From the NCBI GenBank assembly GCA_910577655.1, contig CAJTOW010000115.1, forward strand, positions 1 to 12,357: a stretch of DNA of 12,357 nt, read 5' to 3'. The notes under the pieces were generated by a model. The model did no database searches. It was not told the origin of the DNA and saw only the letters and a list, made by a program, of their open reading frames with translations. The stretch's first letter is position 1. Every line of letters begins with the position of its first letter. The stretch is from an uncultured Lachnospiraceae bacterium. Lineage in GTDB: Bacteria > Bacillota > Clostridia > Lachnospirales > Lachnospiraceae. The position numbers and the translations under genes are program-made. Shown here one piece after another: positions 1 through 6,892 of this stretch.

Positions 1-664
1 GATACATAACCGAAATATTCCGGGAAATGTGGCGGACCACCGCCATATTATGGGTAATGAACATATAGGCCAGATTATGCTCCTCCTGCAGATCCATCAG
101 CAGATTCAGGACCTGGGCCTGAATGGACACATCCAGGGCGGATACCGGCTCATCACAGACGATGAACCTGGGGTTCAGAGCCAGCGCCCTGGCGATTCCC
201 ACCCGCTGCCGTCTCCCCCCATCCAGCTCGTGGGGATAGCAAAGGCGGATCCTTCTGGCGATCCCCACCATATCCATCAGCCGCTGGACCTCTTTGTCAA
301 TCTCCTGACCGCTGCATTTGCCCATAAGCATAATAGGCTCCCTTATGGTTTCCTCCACAGTCATACGCGGATTTAAGGATGAGTAGGGATCCTGGAAAAT
401 GATCTGCATGTCACTGCGCAGTCTCCTGATCTCTTCTCTGGACGGATGGGTGATGTCCCGTCCGTCAAAAAATACGTTTCCTCCTGTACTCTCCTGCAGA
501 TGGATGACTGTACGCCCCAGGGTGGATTTTCCACAGCCTGATTCCCCTACCACACCCATAGTCTCCCCAGCATTGATGGACATGGTAACATCGTCCACAG
601 CATGGACAGCCCCCTTGGGGCCATAGAAATATTTTTTCAGATTCTTAATCTCAACTAATGCCAT
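1..664 (-). CDS. Opp/Dpp-type ABC transporter ATP-binding protein, F subunit (C-terminus cut by window edge)
   Basis: Second ATPase of the oligopeptide/nickel-type importer. It would pair with the D subunit on the cytoplasmic face of the permeases and power uptake. My translation gives 221 residues without a stop before the left edge; the family is usually about 320, so roughly the last third is missing. It begins MALVEIKNLKKYF. In order come Walker A GESGCGKST, Q-loop FQDPYSSLNP, a signature reading ELDGGRRQR instead of LSGGQ, Walker B FIVCDEPVSALD and the switch histidine in ITHNM, where many homologues have THD. An ATG at 670 overlaps the upstream stop, but AAGGAGG lies only 1 nt from it and 7 nt from the ATG at 664, so I take 664. 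This leaves a 2-nt gap to the D gene, implying cotranscription and perhaps translational coupling. The substrate cannot be read from the sequence. Confidence 0.93.
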   Translation of the reverse strand, partial: MALVEIKNLKKYFYGPKGAVHAVDDVTMSINAGETMGVVGESGCGKSTLGRTVIHLQESTGGNVFFDGRDITHPSREEIRRLRSDMQIIFQDPYSSLNPRMTVEETIREPIMLMGKCSGQEIDKEVQRLMDMVGIARRIRLCYPHELDGGRRQRVGIARALALNPRFIVCDEPVSALDVSIQAQVLNLLMDLQEEHNLAYMFITHNMAVVRHISRNISVMY

Positions 665-666
665 CT

Positions 667-1656
667 TCATACCTCCTTCTGGTCAGCTGCCACATAACAG
701 CAGCTGCAGAAATGCCCAGGACGAACCTCTGCAAATGCAGGCTTTTCCTTTCTGCACCGGTCCGTGGCATGGGGACACCTGGGATGAAAACAGCATCCCC
801 CAGGCAGATCCGTGGGATCCGGCGGCAACCCTTCAATATTGGCCAGCCTTGACGTGTCCACCGAAAGATCCGGGATTGCCCCGAACAGTCCGATGGTATA
901 GGGATGAGAGGGATGAAGGAACACTTCCTCCCGGCTTCCACATTCTACGATTTCACCGGCATATACCACCGCCACCTGCTCACACATACGGGCAACCACC
1001 CCCAGATCGTGGGTAATCAGAATCATGGATGTATTGTGCCGCTTCTTCAAGTCATCAATCATATCCAGAACCTGGGCCTGGATGGTCACGTCCAGAGCTG
1101 TGGTAGGCTCATCTGCCAGCAGAAGCTGCGGATTGCAGGCCAGGGCCATGGCAATCACTACACGCTGTTTCATCCCACCGGAAAACTGATGAGGATACTC
1201 ATTATACCTTGCCCTGGGAATTCCCACCATCTCCAGCATATCCCCGGCGATCTCCCGGGATGTCTTGTCCTTCAGGGTCTGGTGCTTACGTACCACCTCA
1301 GAAATCTGCTCACCCACCTTCATGATGGGGTTTAATGCAGTCATAGGATCCTGGAATACCATGGTCACCTTCCCACCCCGGACCTTACGCATAGCCGGTT
1401 CCCCCAGTTTCAGAAGATCTGTGCCCTCCAGTACAATTCTGCCTCTTCCCACCCTGGCCTGGGCATCAGGAAGTACACGCAGGATAGCCTTGGCGATGGT
1501 AGTCTTGCCTGCTCCGGTCTCTCCCACCAGACCCAGGGTCTCTCCTCTCTCCAGGGCAAAGGAAACCCCATTCACCGCGTGGACGATCCTTCCGCCAGTC
1601 TTATATTCGACTACCAGATCCTCCACCTTCAGAAATGCGCTGTCACTCTTGTTCAT
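667..1656 (-). CDS. Opp/Dpp-type ABC transporter ATP-binding protein, D subunit
   Basis: First ATPase of the importer, cytoplasmic, 329 residues, a normal length for OppD/DppD. Walker A GETGAGKTT is at residues 45-53, the Q-loop FQDPMTALNP at 101-110, the signature FSGGMKQR at 158-165, Walker B LLLADEPTTALD at 178-189, and the switch histidine in ITHDL at 214-218. The C-terminal oligopeptide/dipeptide domain has the family's cysteine pattern (GCCFHPRC, then DRC, then a CSCC cluster), which in relatives of this family can bind an Fe-S cluster; whether it does so here is unknown. The start has GGGGAGG 8 nt upstream. The gap from the C-permease stop is 16 nt, and the stop codon nearly touches the F-subunit gene. 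Peptide, nickel or oligosaccharide substrates all occur in this family, so I assign no exact gene name. Confidence 0.96.
   Translation of the reverse strand: MNKSDSAFLKVEDLVVEYKTGGRIVHAVNGVSFALERGETLGLVGETGAGKTTIAKAILRVLPDAQARVGRGRIVLEGTDLLKLGEPAMRKVRGGKVTMVFQDPMTALNPIMKVGEQISEVVRKHQTLKDKTSREIAGDMLEMVGIPRARYNEYPHQFSGGMKQRVVIAMALACNPQLLLADEPTTALDVTIQAQVLDMIDDLKKRHNTSMILITHDLGVVARMCEQVAVVYAGEIVECGSREEVFLHPSHPYTIGLFGAIPDLSVDTSRLANIEGLPPDPTDLPGGCCFHPRCPHATDRCRKEKPAFAEVRPGHFCSCCYVAADQKEV
672..678 (-). promoter_or_regulatory. Ribosome binding site of the F-subunit ATPase gene (decides its start)
   Basis: AAGGAGG on the minus strand lies inside the last codons of the upstream ATPase gene. It is 7 nt from the ATG at 664, an ideal distance, and only 1 nt from the ATG at 670 that overlaps the upstream TGA. 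The second ATG is therefore preferred. Confidence 0.8.
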
Positions 1657-1672
1657 ATTCGGTTCCTCCCCA

Positions 1673-2548
1673 TCAGTCTTTTAGCTTTGGATCCAGGGCA
1701 TCGCGCAGGCCGTCACCGAACATATTCAGGCACAGCACAGAGATCGCGATGAAGATCCCCGGAAAGATCAGCAGGTGTGGATAGTCCCGCAGATACCCTC
1801 TTGCTGCGGACAACATAGCTCCCCACTCCGGTGTGGGAGGCTGAACCCCAAGCCCGATATAGCTGAGGGCTGCCAGCTCCAGGATAGTACGGGCTACCCC
1901 CATAGTGGAGGAAACGATCAACGGAGACCAGCTGTTGGGAATGACATACTTTACGATCTTGCGGAAGGTGCTGCACCCGATCGCCTCCGCTGCCTCCAGA
2001 TACTGCTCCTCACGGGTACGCATCACGGTTCCCCGCAGAAGGCGTACTGTACCAGGGATGGATCCCACCGATATGGCTATTACTGTTTTATCCAGCCCCA
2101 CGCCCAGAGCTGCGGAAATAATGATAGTAAGCAATGTACTGGGAATTGCCTGTATCACATCCAGACAACGCATGATGATGGTATCGGAAATACCTCCGAA
2201 ATACCCGGCTGCTGCACCGATGATCATTCCAATGGTAGTGGAAAACAGAACCGCGATGATACTGATGCTTAAGGAATACCGCCCCCCATAGAAAATTCTG
2301 GTCAGCAGATCTCTTCCCATGTCATCGGTTCCGAACCAGTGGGCAGCCGAAGGTCCCTGGTTGATGGCACGTACATCCATCTTGCTGTATTCATATGGGG
2401 AAATAGCCGGAACCAGTATCACCCCTGCCACCAGAACCGCAAGCAGGATCATTCCAAACATGGCATTGGGATTTCTGCTGAGACGCTTCATAATAATGAG
2501 AAACCGGTTTTCCTTTTTCTCAACATAGTTTTTCTCTGTCTTGGACAT
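1673..2548 (-). CDS. Opp/Dpp-type ABC transporter permease, C subunit
   Basis: Inner-membrane permease of 291 residues, the usual length. An N-terminal cytoplasmic stretch rich in K/E/R is followed by a first membrane helix (about residues 31-50), then the OppC-typical segment PSAAHWFGTDDMGRDLLTRI, which precedes the BPD_transp_1 core. The coupling (EAA-like) loop reads YLEAAEAIGCSTFRKIVKYV followed by IPNSW. The C-terminal part carries ELAALSYIGLGVQPPTPEWG, a hallmark of the C subunit. The stop of the B gene (TAG) overlaps its ribosome binding site GGAGG, and the start lies 11 nt after that stop. It should form the heterodimeric channel with the B subunit and dock the D and F ATPases. Confidence 0.96.
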   Translation of the reverse strand: MSKTEKNYVEKKENRFLIIMKRLSRNPNAMFGMILLAVLVAGVILVPAISPYEYSKMDVRAINQGPSAAHWFGTDDMGRDLLTRIFYGGRYSLSISIIAVLFSTTIGMIIGAAAGYFGGISDTIIMRCLDVIQAIPSTLLTIIISAALGVGLDKTVIAISVGSIPGTVRLLRGTVMRTREEQYLEAAEAIGCSTFRKIVKYVIPNSWSPLIVSSTMGVARTILELAALSYIGLGVQPPTPEWGAMLSAARGYLRDYPHLLIFPGIFIAISVLCLNMFGDGLRDALDPKLKD

Positions 2549-2559
2549 ATGGGTTCCTC

Positions 2560-3519
2560 CTATGCTTTTACTTTCTTCTTTTTGCCGCTGTTCTCATATC
2601 TGGCTTTGATTCTGGGATCATTAAAAGCATAGCAGAGATCCACCAGCAGCATAATCACCGCAAAGACGATGGCAAGCATCACTACGCAGCCGCGGACAAT
2701 CGGATAATCCCGCTGGTTGATAGCTGTGATCATGTACTGACCGATCCCCGGAAAAGAAAACACATTCTCAATCACAATAGAGCCGCCGAAAATCACAGCC
2801 AGATTGGTCCCGGCCAGGGTGATAATCGGGTTTAATGCATTAGGCAAAGCATGCTTTAAGATAACTTCCAGCTGGGAGAGTCCCTTGGATCTGGCGGTGA
2901 CCACATAGTCGGACCGGATCACCTCCAGCATACTGGACCGGGACTGGCGGGCCTGGGTCGCGATTCCTCCAAAGCACAATGAACCGGTGGGCAGAACATA
3001 ATGCTGCCAGGTGCCGATGCCGCTTGCGGGAAACCATCCCAGCTTCAGGGAAAACAGAAGAACAAACAGAAGGGCCATCCAGAAGGTGGGTATTGATACG
3101 CCCAGCAGGGCCACGATCATGCTGATCCGGTCTCCCCATCCATTCTGATGGACAGCCGAAATAACCCCCAGTGGAATACCGATGCCAAAGGCAACAATGA
3201 TCGAAGCGACTCCCAGAGTCACTGTCCTGGGCAGACGTGCAAGGATCTCATCCCGCACTGGCGCACCGGTCAGAAATGAGGTGCCAAAGTCGAATTTCAG
3301 GAACATTTTATAGAGATAATCTCCCAGCTGGACGAAGAACGGCCGGTTCAGCCCCAGCTGTTCCCGCATCTGGTTCAGCTCATATTCTGTAGCCGTACTT
3401 CCCAGCATGATCTGGGCCGGATCCCCAGGCACCAGAAACAGAATGGCAAAGATCAGGACAGCCACGGCCAGCACTACGGGAATAATCTGCAGGATACGTT
3501 TTCCGACAAATTTAAGCAT
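2560..3519 (-). CDS. Opp/Dpp-type ABC transporter permease, B subunit
   Basis: Inner-membrane permease of 319 residues, typical for OppB/DppB. The first helix at about residues 9-30 is followed by the family's LFLVPGDPA motif. A periplasmic-side loop with REQLGLNRPFFVQ and FDFGTSF precedes the BPD_transp_1 core (RLPRTVTLG, then helices). The coupling loop is DYVVTARSKGLSQLEVILKH followed by ALPNAL, and the C-terminal part has VFSFPGIGQYMITAINQRDYP. The tail is very basic (KKKKVKA). GGAGAGG stands 3 nt before the ATG, with AAAAGG slightly further out. The gene lies about 180 bp downstream of the binding-protein gene, across a hairpin-rich gap that could reduce its expression relative to the binding protein. 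Confidence 0.96.
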   Translation of the reverse strand: MLKFVGKRILQIIPVVLAVAVLIFAILFLVPGDPAQIMLGSTATEYELNQMREQLGLNRPFFVQLGDYLYKMFLKFDFGTSFLTGAPVRDEILARLPRTVTLGVASIIVAFGIGIPLGVISAVHQNGWGDRISMIVALLGVSIPTFWMALLFVLLFSLKLGWFPASGIGTWQHYVLPTGSLCFGGIATQARQSRSSMLEVIRSDYVVTARSKGLSQLEVILKHALPNALNPIITLAGTNLAVIFGGSIVIENVFSFPGIGQYMITAINQRDYPIVRGCVVMLAIVFAVIMLLVDLCYAFNDPRIKARYENSGKKKKVKA

Positions 3520-3549
3520 AAACCTCTCCTTTTCATTTTCTACATTTCC

Positions 3550-3566
3550 GGCGGGCCAATCCCGCC
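3550..3566. other. GC-rich hairpin in the leader of the B permease gene
   Basis: GGCGGG and CCCGCC are perfect 6-bp arms around the 5-nt loop CCAAT. The hairpin lies about 30 nt upstream of the B-permease start on the minus-strand transcript, just after the MITE-like copy. No T-run follows, so it is not a normal terminator. It may help stabilise or partly block the transcript (inference). Confidence 0.5.
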
Positions 3567-3570
3567 CTGC

Positions 3571-3654
3571 TGGAGCGTGTCTGAAAATTCATTCCCGGCA
3601 TCTCCACAAACTGTGACGCATATCTGCCAGAAAGCAATTTTCAGACACACTCTA
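3571..3654 (-). repeat. MITE-like palindromic element, copy A (84 bp, internally deleted)
   Basis: On the minus strand this is the same element as the 100-bp copy at 5621-5720, with 16 bp missing in the middle and four single-base differences. Termini are TAGAGTGTGTCTGAAAATT at one end and its near-complement at the other (the plus-strand start reads TGGAGCG, decayed). The element is a long imperfect hairpin with no coding capacity, as expected of a miniature inverted-repeat element. It sits between the binding-protein gene and the first permease gene and would form a large stem in the operon mRNA. The parent transposase family is not identifiable from this window. Confidence 0.85.
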
Positions 3655-3663
3655 AGGCAAATA

Positions 3664-3683
3664 CCCCGCTACAGGCAGCGGGG
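3664..3683 (-). terminator. Weak terminator or attenuator after the binding-protein gene
   Basis: CCCCGCT and AGCGGGG form a perfect 7-bp GC-rich stem with a 6-nt loop, starting about 15 nt past the binding-protein stop. On the minus strand it is followed by TATTTGCC, a short and interrupted T-run. This suggests partial termination, or protection of the upstream message from 3' decay, rather than a full stop, because the permease genes appear to depend on read-through. Confidence 0.6.
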
Positions 3684-3698
3684 CATCCCTTCTGCAAA

Positions 3699-5375
3699 TC
3701 AATTCCAGGTATAGACTGAAGCGGTGGGCACAAAATTACCTCTGGTATCAAATACCGGCTCCCGGACCACATTGCTGTTGGTCACATAGTTGGCCTGCTT
3801 GTGGAACAGACTATAGTGATAGGCCTGCTCCGTCATGTACTGCTTGGCCGCATCAATATCCGCAGGATCCTGGGAAATGGCTGCCTGATCCAGAAGACTA
3901 TCCAGCTTGTCATCCCGCACTCCCGCCATATTATGCTCCGCATACTGCTGGCTGTTCAGCTGGTTCCACAGCGCGGTGATATGCCCACTGGTAGTATTAT
4001 AGGAAATATTCAGGTCAAATTTTTCTGTATCGGTCTGATATGTATTCCACAGTGCCTGCTCAAAAGAAGTAACCTCCGACTGTATCCCCACATCAGCCAA
4101 AAGAAGCTGTATGGTCTGGGCTGTCTTGGAACGGACTTCGTCGGTATCACAAAGAATCGTAAGGGTGAAGTCTCCAGGCTTGTATCCTGCCTCATCCAGC
4201 AGTGCTTTCGCCTTGTCCGGATCGTACTGGTAATACGGCTCTGTAGCCCACTTTTCCTGGTATCCGATACTGATATCACTGCCATAGCAGTACTCCGGCT
4301 CTCCATGCCCTTCCATAACCACCTGGATCAGGGCATCCACATCAATGGCATACAGCACTGCCTGGGCAATCCGGAGATCATGAAGAGGACTGTCCTCGGA
4401 ACGGTTCACCCACATCTGCTGGATGATGCTGTCCCGAAGCTGGGTCACTGCAAATCCTTCCGAGCTGGCGCCGCCCTCCATGAACCGGGCCGCGTTGGTG
4501 TAGTTTAAGGTGGTTACCACATCGTAAGAGCCAGTCTCAAGTCCAATGGCTGTCTGGGCAGCTTCTGTCACAAAATAGTACTCGATCCGATCTGCGTTCT
4601 GCTTCTGGAAATCCCCCCGCAGCTCTTCCTTCTGCCAGTAATCCTCATTCTTCACCAGAGTCAGAGAGGATCCGGTCACCCAGCTCTCCACCAGGTAAGC
4701 GCCTGTTCCCACTGGCTGGGTACGCATACAGTCCCCACTCTCCTCATAGGCCTTTTTAGAAACCACATGTACCCTGGACATCATACGCTCCACAGCTCCG
4801 GCTGCTTCCTTGTTGCAGGCCAGCTCCACCGTATAATCACCGGTTTTCTCAATGGAATCCATATTGCCGGTCAGGGCCGTGTGCTGATTTCCGCTTCCAT
4901 TGTTCAGACACTCTTCATAGCTGAACACCACATCGTCTGCTGTGATGGGATTTCCTGCCGAGTCCTTGATATAATCGTACAGCTCGATTTCATAGACCAC
5001 ATGGGTTGGCGTGGATTTTTCCGGCAGTTTTTTGTAAGACTTGGCCAGCATACTACCAAAGGAGCCATCTGGTTCCAGACTCAGCAGCGTCTCATAGGTA
5101 TAAGACAGCACATTCCAGCGGCCACTGGAGCTTCCTTCGTCAAAGGTTCCCAGGGAACCCGGATCCGAGGATGCCGCAATCCTGACCACCTTCTCTCCAG
5201 GCGCTGCCGGTGCCGGCGTATCCGCCTCCACTGCCGGCGCTGTCGTGGCAGCGTCTGCTGCCGCTGGCGCTGTCGTTGTAGTCGTGCTGCTGCCTTCCCC
5301 CGAGCCGCATGCCGCCAGTGAAGCTGCCATCATACCGGATAGTGCAACTGCCATTACGCGTTTCATAAGTCTCAT
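3699..5375 (-). CDS. Opp/Dpp-type ABC transporter substrate-binding lipoprotein (family 5)
   Basis: Extracellular solute-binding protein anchored to the membrane by lipid, 558 residues, a normal length for SBP_bac_5. The signal peptide has a basic start (MRLMKR), a hydrophobic core and a lipobox SLAAC with the lipidated cysteine at residue 23. A low-complexity Thr/Ala/Pro linker (about residues 24-60) follows, typical of a surface tether. The mature domain starts near KVVRIAASSDPGSLG and has family features such as ITADDVVFSYEE, PVGTGAYLVESW, LRIAQAVLYAIDVDALIQ and YDPDKAKALLDEAGY. The start at 5375 has GGGAGG 7 nt upstream; a later ATG at residue 4 is less well spaced. The gene follows a strong promoter with a G11 spacer and a LacI-type operator. 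The substrate is unknown. A sugar-type regulator next door makes an oligosaccharide or glycoside possible, but a peptide is equally compatible with the fold. Confidence 0.95.
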   Translation of the reverse strand: MRLMKRVMAVALSGMMAASLAACGSGEGSSTTTTTAPAAADAATTAPAVEADTPAPAAPGEKVVRIAASSDPGSLGTFDEGSSSGRWNVLSYTYETLLSLEPDGSFGSMLAKSYKKLPEKSTPTHVVYEIELYDYIKDSAGNPITADDVVFSYEECLNNGSGNQHTALTGNMDSIEKTGDYTVELACNKEAAGAVERMMSRVHVVSKKAYEESGDCMRTQPVGTGAYLVESWVTGSSLTLVKNEDYWQKEELRGDFQKQNADRIEYYFVTEAAQTAIGLETGSYDVVTTLNYTNAARFMEGGASSEGFAVTQLRDSIIQQMWVNRSEDSPLHDLRIAQAVLYAIDVDALIQVVMEGHGEPEYCYGSDISIGYQEKWATEPYYQYDPDKAKALLDEAGYKPGDFTLTILCDTDEVRSKTAQTIQLLLADVGIQSEVTSFEQALWNTYQTDTEKFDLNISYNTTSGHITALWNQLNSQQYAEHNMAGVRDDKLDSLLDQAAISQDPADIDAAKQYMTEQAYHYSLFHKQANYVTNSNVVREPVFDTRGNFVPTASVYTWN

Positions 5376-5419
5376 ACGATTTCCTCCCTTTGCAATTGAA
5401 ATTTTTATGTTCCGTTTAG

Positions 5420-5431
5420 AAAAACGTTTTT
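5420..5431. promoter_or_regulatory. Predicted LacI-family operator O1 (transporter promoter)
   Basis: AAAAACGTTTTT is a perfect 12-bp palindrome with a central CpG, the usual core of LacI/PurR-family operators. It begins about +5 relative to the predicted transcription start of the transporter promoter, so bound repressor would block initiation or escape. An identical site lies at 5574-5585. It also partly resembles a CcpA cre site, so a global carbon regulator is an alternative binder. Confidence 0.8.
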
Positions 5432-5442
5432 ATGATGTATTC

Positions 5443-5471
5443 ATAATACCCCCCCCCCCGAGTTTTGTCAA
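5443..5471 (-). promoter_or_regulatory. Sigma-A-type promoter of the transporter operon with a G11 spacer
   Basis: On the minus strand the -35 TTGACA (5466-5471, perfect) and the -10 TATTAT (5443-5448, 5 of 6) are separated by exactly 17 nt: AAACTC plus eleven G. Transcription should start near 5436, giving a leader of about 60 nt before the binding-protein ATG. O1 lies just downstream of the start. Both the match to consensus and the spacing are seen directly; activity is inferred. Confidence 0.85.
5449..5459 (-). repeat. Homopolymer tract (G11 on the minus strand) inside the promoter spacer
   Basis: Eleven consecutive C on the plus strand, G on the transcribed operon's strand, lie wholly between the -35 and -10 of the transporter promoter. 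Homopolymers of this length are prone to slipped-strand mispairing during replication, and each gain or loss would shift the spacer away from 17 nt. The count may also vary through sequencing or assembly error. Confidence 0.9.
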
Positions 5472-5535
5472 TAGTGCTGTTATTTTTCGTCATTATATCC
5501 ATAATTTATGTGAATTTTTTATCTATATCGTACAA

Positions 5536-5564
5536 TTGACACTTGTTTTTTTGTGTTTTATACT
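5536..5564 (+). promoter_or_regulatory. Sigma-A-type promoter of the LacI-family regulator gene
   Basis: TTGACA (5536-5541, perfect) and TATACT (5559-5564, 5 of 6) are spaced by 17 nt that include a T7 run. Transcription should start near 5571, immediately before operator O2. The leader to the regulator start would then be about 325 nt and include the 100-bp MITE-like element. Confidence 0.8.
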
Positions 5565-5573
5565 AATTTACAT

Positions 5574-5585
5574 AAAAACGTTTTT
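5574..5585. promoter_or_regulatory. Predicted LacI-family operator O2 (regulator promoter)
   Basis: A second perfect copy of AAAAACGTTTTT, centred 154 bp from O1. It begins about +4 relative to the predicted regulator transcript start, mirroring the position of O1 at the divergent promoter. This implies autorepression, and possibly looping between the two sites. Confidence 0.8.
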
Positions 5586-5620
5586 CTACAAGTCCGTTAT
5601 ATTTACAGCCACTGTTCCTT

Positions 5621-5720
5621 TAGAGTGTGTCTGAAAATTGCTTTCTGGCAGATGTGCGTCACAGTTTGTGGGAGATTTGGGATGTGCAGATGCCAGGAAT
5701 GAATTTTCAGACACACTCTA
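5621..5720 (+). repeat. MITE-like palindromic element, copy B (100 bp, intact)
   Basis: The element has perfect 19-bp terminal inverted repeats, TAGAGTGTGTCTGAAAATT and its complement. Further imperfect pairing inside (TTCTGGCA with TGCCAGGAA) makes the whole element a long hairpin. It contains no ORF. The outer TA on both sides could be a TA target duplication, as in Tc1/mariner-type insertions, but this is not proven. It is the inverted relative of the copy at 3571-3654 and lies in the untranslated leader of the regulator gene. Confidence 0.88.
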
Positions 5721-5895
5721 GGAGATATCGCCATCCCAGCTTTTTCATGGGCAGATGCCATAGCAATCCCTGGTTTGTCTGATCAGTTGCCGTTTACACG
5801 GTTCACCACACAAAATACAGAACAAAGGGCTGGAATATTTTCCCAGGTCTGGTAAACTAATATCAGGAAATCTGAGAATAATGGAGCAAATGATT

Positions 5896-6888
5896 ATGAA
5901 AGCAAAGACAAAAATTACCGATGTGGCAAAACGTGCAGGTGTATCTATTTCCACCGTATCCCACGTGATCAATAAGACACGGTTTGTTTCGGACCAGACC
6001 CGCCTTAAAGTAGAAAATGCCATCCGTGAACTGAACTACGCTCCTGACATGGCCGCCCAGGGCCTGAAAAGCGGAAAGCGCAGGATGATCGGCTTTTTGG
6101 CTCCGGATCTTTCCAACCGCTTTTTCTCACTGCTTCTTGAGGAGATTGAGGATACGCTCTGGACTTCTGGTTACAGCCTTGTAGTCGCCAATACCCGCGA
6201 GAGCTATGAGCGGGAGCTCAACGGTCTCCAGCTTCTGACCTCAGGGATCACAGACGGGATCATCATGGCCTCTACCTGCCGGTATTATCATGAGTTTTCA
6301 TCCCACATCCCCCAGGGCTTCCCGGTAGTACAGATCGACCGCTTCCCCCTGGGATGTACCGACGACTGTGTACGTGTCTCCACCTATTCTGCTATCCACG
6401 ACTCCATCCTGGACCTGATTCACGAAGGTTATACCAGGATCGGCTACATTGCCAGTATCAAGCGCCTCAGCTCTACAGAAGAACGGCTGAACGGATACCG
6501 CAATGCACTGGAACAGGCCGGGATCTTTCTGGATCCCGCACTGGTCAAGCAGGGAGACGCCCGGAGCAAAAGTGGTTATGACTGTATGAAAGAACTGGTG
6601 GAGGAGCAGGTGAAAGCGGTCTTCATCTCCAACAGTGTCATGGCGGTAGGCGCTATCTCCTATCTGGACAACTGCGGTCTCAAGATCGGAAAGGATATCC
6701 AGATCATCTCCATCCGCGATTACGAATGGCACCGTTTTGAACTGGAAAATGTCCGCACAGTCGAGCAGCCTGCCCGGGAAATGGCACGGCTGGCTGCCCA
6801 GCAGATCATCAGAAGAATCGAAAATCCCCAGATGCCGCAGAGCGAGATCATCCTGCCTGCCACCTATAGTCCGGCGTCCCGTGAATAG
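5896..6888 (+). CDS. LacI-family transcriptional regulator
   Basis: DNA-binding repressor of 330 residues from the chosen start, the usual LacI length. The helix-turn-helix spans about residues 7-26 (ITDVAKRAGVSISTVSHVIN). The residue equivalent to LacI Arg22 is His23. The hinge helix ends AAQGLKSGK, and Leu57 matches the hinge leucine that wedges into the central CpG of LacI-family operators. A periplasmic-binding-protein-like effector domain follows (IGFLAPDLSNRFF, VVQIDR, IISIRDYEW, VRTVEQPAREMARLAAQQI). An ATG at 5881 is in frame, but GGAG 9 nt before 5896 and the family's normal N-terminus favour 5896. It is divergent from the transporter operon, and both promoters carry the same CpG-centred palindrome, so it probably represses both. 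The effector is unknown; in this family it is most often a sugar or sugar phosphate. Confidence 0.94.
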   Translation: MKAKTKITDVAKRAGVSISTVSHVINKTRFVSDQTRLKVENAIRELNYAPDMAAQGLKSGKRRMIGFLAPDLSNRFFSLLLEEIEDTLWTSGYSLVVANTRESYERELNGLQLLTSGITDGIIMASTCRYYHEFSSHIPQGFPVVQIDRFPLGCTDDCVRVSTYSAIHDSILDLIHEGYTRIGYIASIKRLSSTEERLNGYRNALEQAGIFLDPALVKQGDARSKSGYDCMKELVEEQVKAVFISNSVMAVGAISYLDNCGLKIGKDIQIISIRDYEWHRFELENVRTVEQPAREMARLAAQQIIRRIENPQMPQSEIILPATYSPASRE

Positions 6889-6892
6889 CTTT

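Noticed and set aside
1..664. Variant signature (LDGGR) and THN switch motif as signs of a defective ATPase
   Set aside because: Deviations of this kind are common in the F subunit of Opp/Dpp importers, and all other catalytic motifs are intact.
3801..4508. 235-codon plus-strand ORF inside the binding-protein gene
   Set aside because: It lies antisense to a clear family-5 binding protein, has no family resemblance and looks like a codon-bias shadow.
5492..5520. A perfect TATAAT on the minus strand (5492-5497) as a second transporter promoter
   Set aside because: The -35 position 17 nt away reads AAAAAA and the TG is one base out of register for an extended -10; the TTGACA/TATTAT pair is far better.
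5881..5895. Regulator start at 5881
   Set aside because: Its best upstream site, AGGA, is 12 nt away; the ATG at 5896 has GGAG at 9 nt and gives the normal LacI N-terminus. The 5-residue difference is not certain.
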